Assembly (NCBI GenBank): GCA_039920645.1
Contig: JBDSDI010000155.1
Span: 1 to 6,864 of the forward strand
DNA: 6,864 bases
Reading direction: 5' to 3'
From: CAMCVE01 sp039920645
Lineage (GTDB): Bacteria > Bdellovibrionota > UBA2428
Shown here in pieces: positions 1 to 5,089 of the stretch. Below the pieces are notes generated by a model, which had not been told where the DNA came from, searched no databases, and was given only the letters and a program-made list of their open reading frames with translations. Every line of letters starts with the position of its first letter. The stretch's first letter is position 1. The translations under genes were made by a program, and so were the position numbers.

Positions 1-271
1 ACACTTCGAGTTTGCCTTGGGCGTCGAGGGCTTGCATGTCGGTAAAGCCGCCGATCGCCGTCTCTCCGACGAAAATCTGCGGGACGGTTCGGCGCGGCGC
101 CGAGCGCTTGAGCATAACTTCGAACTGCGCGCGATCGGCGGAGACGTCGATCTCGTCGTAGCCGACGCCTTTTTGAGTCAGAAGATTTTTCGCGGCGTCA
201 CAGTAGGGACAATAGTCCTTGGTGTAGACGAGGACGGAGGCTTGTTTCGCGTTCTTCGGAAGGGATTCCAT
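1..271 (-). CDS. grxC: Glutaredoxin 3-like protein (3' end cut by the window)
   Basis: Reading the minus strand from the ATG at 271-269 gives 90 residues before the window ends. The product is a small thioredoxin-fold protein. The redox motif CPYC lies at residues 21-24 after the strand SVLVYTKDY, the cis-proline motif TVP is at 62-64, and the glutathione-binding GGFTD is at 74-78. These are the hallmarks of dithiol glutaredoxins of the GrxC type, which use glutathione to reduce protein disulfides and mixed disulfides in the cytoplasm. The family is usually about 85-90 residues, so only the last few codons should be missing. There is no signal peptide. No clear Shine-Dalgarno sequence precedes the ATG, and an ATG eleven bases upstream is out of frame. 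The gene lies 54 bases after the transglycosylase stop on the same strand, with no terminator visible between them, so co-transcription is likely. The family call is firm; the exact substrate is not known. Confidence 0.93.
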   Translation of the reverse strand, partial: MESLPKNAKQASVLVYTKDYCPYCDAAKNLLTQKGVGYDEIDVSADRAQFEVMLKRSAPRRTVPQIFVGETAIGGFTDMQALDAQGKLEV

Positions 272-325
272 GCTTCGATCATACGGCCGCTTCAGACGCC
301 GAACAAGTTGTCTTTAAGCGTGTGC

Positions 326-2191
326 TTAGTTTGCGAAATCAGAAGGATCGTCTTGGGTCTCGGGATTCTTGTCTTCCTCCGGGCGTGAAGTACCCGGCAC
401 CGAAACGCCCGACGGCGCCTGGACGGGAACGTAGCTTTTGATCTGCTCGGCCAACTCTTCCTTAAGAAGCGCCGAGGTCTGCACGCCATCGCGCAGCGAA
501 AGCGTGAGCTCCGGGAAAAGGCGGTGATACCAATAGGCATTGCGCAGAATCGAAGACACGTACTCGCGTGTTTCTCGGTAAGGGATCATGTCCATGAAAA
601 GCTGGGTATCCTGAGCAACAGCGGCATAACGATGATCCCAGTCGCGAACGCGTCCCATGCCGGCATTGTAAGCGGCGAGACCCTTCTCAAAGGAGCCATC
701 GAAATATCCGACCAAACGCAGGTAGTACGCGGCACCGACTTGAATGTTGGTGCTCGAGTCGTAGAGTTTTTCTGCGGGAGTACGGCGTCGGACTTCACGT
801 GCCGTGCTCGGAAGAACTTGAAGCAATCCACGCGCGTTCGCGCCGGAGTGCGCCTTAGCGTCAAATCCGCTCTCCTGACGAACAAGTCCAAGCAAAACGG
901 CGGTATCGATATTCGGCGATGAGGCGTCGATCTCGTCGAAGTAGGGCTTCGGATAATAGAGGCGCAGGGTTTCGATGTTGAGCGCGTCAGGATGAAGCGC
1001 GTACATCTTGTTGAGGATCATAATCTGAAGACGATGCTGACTGACATTGTCGAGCACGCGCGCGACATGCTGAAAGACTCCACGTGGAGTCGTCGAGTCC
1101 ATCGATTCGGCAAGAAGTTCGGTGTAGCGACCGGTTGCATACTCGGTGTTATCCAAGCGCGTGAGCAGATAGAACCACGCGAGGCGCAAGTTCATTTTAT
1201 CGTCGTCCGAGAAGTGGCGATCGCGGAAGGGCTCTATTTCGCGAATCATCGCCATCGGGTCGCGACCGAGTTCGGTATAGGTTCGAATCGCCTGCCATGA
1301 GAGAGGATTTTCGACGATCACCTGTTCACGATAAGAGCGTGCTTCGTCCGGACGTTTCATGGCGTCGAGCGTACGAGCGGCCCAGTAGTTCACGCGGTAC
1401 GGTTCGCGACGGGTATTCGAGAGTTGAGCTTTCTTAAAGTATTCCAGAGCGACCTCGTAGGTCTTCGCGGAATACGCGAGCAGACCCGCGCGGAAAAAGA
1501 CGTACTCGGCATTCGGATCGTCGGTTGAAAGACACGAGAGACCGTGCTTGTCGAGTTCGGCGATGCGATTCCAACCGCCTTCGTCTTCGGCGTAATATTC
1601 CCACATGCGCGCGAGCGCGATGCTGAAATTGCGAGGACACGTTTCGGTCTTGAGCGCGAGGGCGGTCCACTTCGCGAGTTTGGGTTTGGGTTGCTTACTG
1701 GAAAGACCCAGCAGCGTACCGAGATCGTCGGCCTGAAGGCGAGGAATTTTTGCGTCGGCGAAGACGATCCGGCTGCGACGCGGAATCTGTTTGCGTGCGG
1801 CCGTACGCGCTTCGAAGGCTTTAAAGTAATCGGTCAGCGCGAGACAGACGGCGGGATGGAATTCCTTCTCGCAGCGATCGTTCCAGCCCTTCGGCAGGAA
1901 GCCGGACGCGATACGATCCGCGAAGACCCGCGTGAGTTTCATCGCTTCTTCGGGAGTTTTGATTTTAAGAAAGCGCGTGAGTCTCTCGGTGGAAATGGGC
2001 CTCAACGCCACGACCGGAAGCGTGTCCGATTTTAAGCCCAAGTGCGCATTGTCATCGGCTTCGAATTCTTCGGAATCGAGAAAGGTCTGACTGACCCAGA
2101 ACATTGCCGATGAGGTTACGACGAAACCCAGCCCGAGGCCCAAGAAGAAAATCTTGCGTCCCGATGCTGATTTCCAGATTTTCTTAATCAT
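326..2191 (-). CDS. slt: Soluble lytic murein transglycosylase (Slt70-type)
   Basis: This 621-residue protein has the size and layout of Slt70 (E. coli Slt is about 645 residues). A basic N-terminus (MIKKIWKSASGRK) leads into a hydrophobic stretch at about 13-34, a signal peptide or signal anchor placing the enzyme in the periplasm. Residues of about 60-420 are helical, with tetratricopeptide-like stretches such as YWAARTLDAMKRPDEA, matching the Slt superhelical ring. The C-terminal catalytic domain has LVRQESGFD with the presumed catalytic Glu at 440, GLLQVLPSTA at 455-464, AAYNAG at 506-511 and IPYRETREYV at 536-545. All are conserved SLT motifs. Family members cleave the MurNAc-GlcNAc bond to give 1,6-anhydro products during wall turnover. 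The tail from about 562 is acidic and proline-rich, with no domain I recognise. The start at 2191 has GAGGG nine bases upstream. The gene begins 23 bases after the phosphoesterase stop, so it is probably in the same transcript. Whether the N-terminus is cleaved or stays as an anchor cannot be decided. Confidence 0.94.
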   Translation of the reverse strand: MIKKIWKSASGRKIFFLGLGLGFVVTSSAMFWVSQTFLDSEEFEADDNAHLGLKSDTLPVVALRPISTERLTRFLKIKTPEEAMKLTRVFADRIASGFLPKGWNDRCEKEFHPAVCLALTDYFKAFEARTAARKQIPRRSRIVFADAKIPRLQADDLGTLLGLSSKQPKPKLAKWTALALKTETCPRNFSIALARMWEYYAEDEGGWNRIAELDKHGLSCLSTDDPNAEYVFFRAGLLAYSAKTYEVALEYFKKAQLSNTRREPYRVNYWAARTLDAMKRPDEARSYREQVIVENPLSWQAIRTYTELGRDPMAMIREIEPFRDRHFSDDDKMNLRLAWFYLLTRLDNTEYATGRYTELLAESMDSTTPRGVFQHVARVLDNVSQHRLQIMILNKMYALHPDALNIETLRLYYPKPYFDEIDASSPNIDTAVLLGLVRQESGFDAKAHSGANARGLLQVLPSTAREVRRRTPAEKLYDSSTNIQVGAAYYLRLVGYFDGSFEKGLAAYNAGMGRVRDWDHRYAAVAQDTQLFMDMIPYRETREYVSSILRNAYWYHRLFPELTLSLRDGVQTSALLKEELAEQIKSYVPVQAPSGVSVPGTSRPEEDKNPETQDDPSDFAN

Positions 2192-2200
2192 TGCCCGACA

Positions 2201-2205
2201 CCCTC
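2201..2205 (-). promoter_or_regulatory. Ribosome binding site of the transglycosylase gene
   Basis: On the minus strand GAGGG lies nine bases before the ATG at 2191-2189. It supports that start and falls in the 23-base gap after the upstream stop codon. Confidence 0.5.
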
Positions 2206-2214
2206 ATTCTTCTC

Positions 2215-3216
2215 TTAGGTCGCGAGCAACGCGCGTACAGCCTTGTGGCAGCGCGTGAGCACTTCGGTGATCGGACCTTCGAGCGTGCAGCCTGCGGCTT
2301 TTTTATGGCCGCCCCCCTGAGGATTGAGCGTACGCGCGAGCGCAGCGACGTCCCAGTGTTTGCGGGCTCGGAAGGACACCTTCCAGAGCTGCGGTTTCAC
2401 TTCGAAATAGAAGGCGGCAATCTCGCATTTCGTCGTCAAGAATAGCTGATCAATGAGCCCTTCTTTGTCGTCGGTATCAGCGCCGGATTTTTCGAAAGAT
2501 TCATAGGTGAGCGCACCCCATACGTAGCGGTCCTCGACTTCGAAGTGCGACTCGCCGAGCATCTGCTTGAGGAGTTCGAAGGCGGCCGGCGTGCGAATGA
2601 GTAATCCTTCTTCGGCCGTCTGCGTATGGTTGAAGCCGGTTTCGAGAAGTTCGGCTCCGATACGCATCACTCTCGGAGTGGTGTTGGAATGTTTAAAGAG
2701 TCCAGTATCGAAAATGAGTCCCATGTAGATCGACTGTGCGATCGTCTTGGTCATAGAGAAGCCCAAATGTTTGATCAGGTCGAAAACGATCTCGGTCGTC
2801 GCTGCGGCTTCGGGTTGATAAAGCCTGAAATCGTAATCGGGCGCGCCGCTGATGGCATGATGGTCGACTTGTCCGCGCTGAGTAGCAGCTTCCCAAATCT
2901 TCATCGTGTCGTCGCCGATACGCTCGAAGTTTCCATCGACGCAGACCATGATTTCGGGCCAGGTCGCCCTATCTTCGCGTAAGATGTCGGATGAAACTTC
3001 AAACGCGTCGGCGTGATGCAGGAACGAGTAACGACGCGGGCATTCCGTCTCGTTGATGATTCTCACCTGAAGACGCGGGAACTTCTTTTCGAGGATTTCT
3101 TTCAGAGCGCACTGCGTGCCCACCGAATCTCCGTCGCCAAAAGCAGGAGCCGTGATTCCTACCGAGCGGGCTGCACCTAGAGTCGTCATGAAGTGATCAA
3201 AGTCGAGCATACGCAT
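2215..3216 (-). CDS. nrnA: DHH/DHHA1 phosphoesterase, NrnA-like (nanoRNase / pAp phosphatase)
   Basis: The 333 residues match the length and order of NrnA-type DHH proteins. The N-terminal DHH domain shows GDGDSVGT at 27-34 (motif I), MVCVDGNFERIG at 90-101 (motif II, Asp94), GQVDHHAIS at 115-123 (the DHH triad at 118-120) and FDTGLFKHSNTTP at 169-181 (motif IV, Asp170). The C-terminal DHHA1 domain ends with GGGHKKAAGC at 301-310, the substrate-binding glycine-rich motif. Relatives degrade 2-5 nt RNAs to mononucleotides and dephosphorylate 3'-phosphoadenosine 5'-phosphate, using two Mn ions in the cytoplasm. Unusually, the histidine expected four residues before the first Asp of motif I is Pro24 here. 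The other metal ligands look intact. Two starts are plausible: Met1 (GAGGA only four bases upstream) and Met3 (ten bases). The gene heads the minus-strand run and is divergent from the small membrane gene. A cyclic-dinucleotide phosphodiesterase (GdpP/PdeA-like) is less likely, because no PAS or GGDEF part is present. Confidence 0.88.
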   Translation of the reverse strand: MRMLDFDHFMTTLGAARSVGITAPAFGDGDSVGTQCALKEILEKKFPRLQVRIINETECPRRYSFLHHADAFEVSSDILREDRATWPEIMVCVDGNFERIGDDTMKIWEAATQRGQVDHHAISGAPDYDFRLYQPEAAATTEIVFDLIKHLGFSMTKTIAQSIYMGLIFDTGLFKHSNTTPRVMRIGAELLETGFNHTQTAEEGLLIRTPAAFELLKQMLGESHFEVEDRYVWGALTYESFEKSGADTDDKEGLIDQLFLTTKCEIAAFYFEVKPQLWKVSFRARKHWDVAALARTLNPQGGGHKKAAGCTLEGPITEVLTRCHKAVRALLAT

Positions 3217-3220
3217 CCAT

Positions 3221-3225
3221 TCCTC
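3221..3225 (-). promoter_or_regulatory. Ribosome binding site of the DHH phosphoesterase gene
   Basis: On the minus strand GAGGA lies four bases before the ATG at 3216-3214 and ten before the in-frame ATG at 3210-3208. It therefore fits the second start (Met3) about as well as the longer form. Another ATG at 3220-3218 is out of frame. Confidence 0.45.
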
Positions 3226-3238
3226 GTCCTATCGGAGT

Positions 3239-3257
3239 TTAAGGCCCCGCGGCTTAA
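3239..3257. repeat. Imperfect inverted repeat in the divergent intergenic region
   Basis: TTAAG at 3239-3243 pairs with CTTAA at 3253-3257. CC at 3245-3246 pairs with GG at 3251-3252, leaving one bulged G and a four-base loop. It sits 14 bases upstream of the phosphoesterase Shine-Dalgarno sequence, so it could be an operator for the divergent genes or a leader hairpin. It is not followed by a T run on either strand, so it is not a terminator. The rest of 3217-3336 holds no promoter I can call. Confidence 0.3.
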
Positions 3258-3336
3258 GTGAAGATGGCATGTTGCACCTGGCCAGCAAAAAAACTCACGC
3301 AGCGCGCATGACAGCCCATTTAACTGAGCCTAAAAG

Positions 3337-3450
3337 ATGGCCATGAACTTCTACAATATAACGGTTGAGCACTGGATCTTCATCCCCTCCGTTTTCGCTT
3401 TGGGTTGGGTCGTAGGCTTTCTGATGGGAGCTTCGAAAGCCCAACCATGA
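3337..3450 (+). CDS. Small single-span membrane protein, 37 residues, unknown function
   Basis: An ATG at 3337 opens a 37-codon frame ending in TGA at 3448-3450. A second in-frame ATG at 3343 would give a 35-residue form. After a short polar N-terminus (NFYNITVEHW), residues of about 13-32 are continuously hydrophobic. They contain glycines 23, 27 and 31 in GWVVGFLMG, a GxxxGxxxG pattern typical of helix-helix packing in membranes. The tail ASKAQP is short and carries one Lys, suggesting a C-terminus in the cytoplasm. The stop overlaps the next gene's start as ATGA, the usual sign of translational coupling, which is the main reason to regard it as a real gene. The Shine-Dalgarno sequence is weak (AAAAG just before the first ATG). 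It is not recognised as any family. A non-coding leader before the next gene is the alternative, but the coherent transmembrane pattern argues against it. Confidence 0.68.
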   Translation: MAMNFYNITVEHWIFIPSVFALGWVVGFLMGASKAQP

Positions 3451-3977
3451 GCAAAACTCTGGCGACTTTGACCTTCACCCCGCAGGCCGACGGCCTCGTG
3501 GCCGGGCTCGCCAGCCGGGCCCACCAGTGGTCCTCATGGGACATGCTCCAAATCTCTCGTTACGACGTCGAGTGGTCCGAGACGGGACCTCTTCGTATTG
3601 TTCAATCCGCAGGCCGCACGGAGCTCAGAATCTTTGGGACCGAAGCCCTCTCTCTGTTCAGCGCCTCGTTCTCCTCACAGGTCTCTGCAAGTCAGATCCT
3701 GAGCCAGCTGCTTCTTGAGCGGCGCTCACTCGCCCGTCCAACCTTCTTGTCGCATGTGGCGCCTCCCCATTACGATCTCTCTCAAATCGACTTCGGGTCG
3801 TCGAAACTCATGAAAATTCAGACCCTCGATCGCGAGCGGCTTTTCGAAGATCCCTGGGAAGCTCCCCTCTCACGCTGGATTGAGATCTTTCCTGAGAAGC
3901 CCTCCCGTATCGAAGATCTAAGATATCGAAATTCCATGGGATTTCTGGGGCAACTGATTTCCCAGACCCTCCCTTAA
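3447..3977 (+). CDS. Hypothetical protein, 176 residues, no recognised family
   Basis: I prefer the ATG at 3447, which overlaps the stop of the small membrane gene as ATGA. An upstream TTG at 3405 would add 14 residues but lies wholly inside that gene. The product starts MSKTLATLTFTPQADG and has no signal peptide, membrane segment or cysteine, so it is probably cytoplasmic or attached to the inner face of the membrane. The first half alternates short strand-like stretches (DVEWSE, LRIVQSAG, TELRIFG) and then becomes helical (SASQILSQLLLERRSLA, about 82-98). The second half is rich in Trp, Pro and charged residues (EDPWEAPLSRWIEIFPEKP). No catalytic motif was found. The overlap suggests it is made together with the small membrane protein, which may be its partner or anchor. 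That is inference only. Confidence 0.75.
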   Translation: MSKTLATLTFTPQADGLVAGLASRAHQWSSWDMLQISRYDVEWSETGPLRIVQSAGRTELRIFGTEALSLFSASFSSQVSASQILSQLLLERRSLARPTFLSHVAPPHYDLSQIDFGSSKLMKIQTLDRERLFEDPWEAPLSRWIEIFPEKPSRIEDLRYRNSMGFLGQLISQTLP

Positions 3978-4007
3978 CACGGTCTTCTCTTTTTTGCTGC
4001 GTCGCGT

Positions 4008-4013
4008 TATAAT
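4008..4013 (+). promoter_or_regulatory. Promoter -10 element (TATAAT) of the secreted-protein gene
   Basis: A perfect TATAAT lies 92 bases before the preferred GTG start at 4105. The hexamer 17 bases upstream (3985-3990, TTCTCT) matches the -35 consensus poorly, so this promoter would need an activator or be weak. It would transcribe the structured leader that follows. Confidence 0.5.
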
Positions 4014-4032
4014 CTTTGATAAGAACAAAGAT
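4012..4032 (+). promoter_or_regulatory. Perfect inverted repeat overlapping the -10 element / leader hairpin 1
   Basis: ATCTTTG at 4012-4018 and CAAAGAT at 4026-4032 are exact reverse complements separated by seven bases. The left arm shares two bases with the TATAAT, and the expected transcription start lies inside the repeat. That is a classic place for a repressor operator. As RNA only part of it would be transcribed, so DNA binding is the more likely role. Confidence 0.45.
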
Positions 4033-4034
4033 CT

Positions 4035-4066
4035 GTCTCTCGGAGACCTGGAAGCTTGGATAAGCT
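4035..4066 (+). promoter_or_regulatory. Two tandem short hairpins in the 5' leader
   Basis: GTCTC (4035-4039) and GAGAC (4043-4047) form a five-base-pair stem with a three-base loop. AGCTT (4053-4057) and AAGCT (4062-4066) form another with a four-base loop. Both fall between the promoter and the ribosome binding site. No T run follows, so neither is an intrinsic terminator, and they match no riboswitch class I recognise. Stems of this size can occur by chance. Confidence 0.3.
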
Positions 4067-4091
4067 GAAGCTGACCCTACGACATATACAT

Positions 4092-4096
4092 GGAGG
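4092..4096 (+). promoter_or_regulatory. Ribosome binding site GGAGG that selects the GTG start
   Basis: A perfect GGAGG lies eight bases before the GTG at 4105. The alternative ATG at 4090 would place this motif inside its own second and third codons and has no Shine-Dalgarno sequence of its own. This decides the start in favour of the GTG. Confidence 0.75.
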
Positions 4097-4104
4097 CATC
4101 CCGC

Positions 4105-5085
4105 GTGCGAAATTTCAAAGTTCTTCTTACAACCTTAGTCGTCGGTCTTGTAGCCCATGTCGCAGTGGCAGCTGGAACGGCCGAACTCGTGGTGATGCCC
4201 GTTGAACAAGCCGCAAAACATATCTCGAAAACTTATAAAATCGCAGAAGAAGAAGCGATGATGATCGCCAACACGATCATCAAAGGCACCGAGCTTTCTC
4301 TGGGTCGCACGATCCCCGCCAATCAAGTCGACTTCACCAAACTTCTGAACCTTCCCGGTAACGAACGTTTGAAGCGCGCTTTCGACATGATCAACGTCGA
4401 AAAACTTAATGACATCAGCGACGTCGATCTCGGCAAACTCGCCAACGAAATCGGTGCGATCGTCGATTCCTCCAAGCGCGCTGCCGACGTTTGCCGCACC
4501 TGTGGCATCACCGACACGCTCTTCCACCGCTTTGGACTCCGTATCTTCATCCCTCTCGACGTTGAAACGTCGATGGCCGTCTTGAAGAACACACCCAATG
4601 ACTTGAACGTCGTCGTTCGTGACCTTGACCAACTCAACAAGCGCGGCACCATCAAAGGCGCATCACAGACCGAACTTTTAAAACTCCTCCAAAGCTCCAA
4701 CGATGCTCAGCGCCTCACCAAGCATGATCTCCGCAAGGCTCACTTTGCCCTCAAGTCACTCGACGGCTCGAACGGTCCCGAAGCCAAAGCCGCCGCTGAA
4801 ACCTTCATCGCGATGGCCGGCGGAAACATCTTCTCGGAGAACCGCATCGCTCTGACGATCGCCGATTTCGCAGACGAAGGTGCCGAGGGCAAAGCGACCC
4901 TTGCCGAGCTTTCCGATATCGCCCGCAAGATCGAAGGCGAGAACAGCACGCCCAAGGCTCGCGCCCAAGCATTCTGCAAGCACTTCGCGGATGTTGCTCG
5001 TGGCAAGCCCGAGCGCGAAGCGAGCTTCCGCAAGCTTCAACGCTGCCCCAACTATCAACTCGTCTTTAACGCTTGCTCTCTGTAG
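4105..5085 (+). CDS. Secreted protein of unknown function with a CxxC motif
   Basis: From the GTG at 4105 the product is 326 residues. The N-terminus MRNFKVLLTTLVVGLVAHVAVA is a textbook Sec signal peptide: two early basic residues, a hydrophobic core and AVA before the likely cleavage after residue 22. Starting at the ATG at 4090 would add five residues before it. The mature protein looks mostly helical and soluble, with no further membrane segment. It has five cysteines: CRTC at 130-133, then 291, 314 and 324, the last three within 35 residues of the C-terminus. Five is odd for pairs, so one may be free or bind something. No known domain was recognised, and CRTC alone does not show a thioredoxin fold. 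There is no lipobox, so it is not a lipoprotein. It has its own TATAAT-containing leader and is convergent with the next gene, four bases from stop to stop. Periplasmic or extracellular location is well supported; function is unknown. Confidence 0.85.
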   Translation: MRNFKVLLTTLVVGLVAHVAVAAGTAELVVMPVEQAAKHISKTYKIAEEEAMMIANTIIKGTELSLGRTIPANQVDFTKLLNLPGNERLKRAFDMINVEKLNDISDVDLGKLANEIGAIVDSSKRAADVCRTCGITDTLFHRFGLRIFIPLDVETSMAVLKNTPNDLNVVVRDLDQLNKRGTIKGASQTELLKLLQSSNDAQRLTKHDLRKAHFALKSLDGSNGPEAKAAAETFIAMAGGNIFSENRIALTIADFADEGAEGKATLAELSDIARKIEGENSTPKARAQAFCKHFADVARGKPEREASFRKLQRCPNYQLVFNACSL

Positions 5086-5089
5086 GCGA

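Noticed and set aside
17..388. A 123-codon plus-strand frame at the left edge
   Set aside because: It is antisense to the glutaredoxin gene, whose CPYC, TVP and GGFTD motifs are unmistakable. The plus-strand product shows no domain.
2184..2207. Seven-codon leader frame (ATGAGGGTG...) overlapping the transglycosylase start
   Set aside because: It has no typical leader-peptide feature and its ATG lies inside the presumed Shine-Dalgarno region. Nothing supports translation.
3287..3310. Terminator-like structure on the minus strand: CATGCG stem with wobbles followed by seven T
   Set aside because: The stem is short with two G-U pairs, and there is no minus-strand gene just upstream for it to end. 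Attenuation ahead of the phosphoesterase is possible but unsupported.
3994..3999. TTGCTG as a -35 box for the TATAAT at 4008
   Set aside because: The spacer would be only eight bases, too short for a sigma-70 promoter.
4135..4632. Long minus-strand frames opposite the secreted-protein gene (also 4323-4700 and 4756-5130)
   Set aside because: These are shadows produced by the codon bias of the plus-strand gene. They lack ribosome binding sites and any coherent protein pattern.
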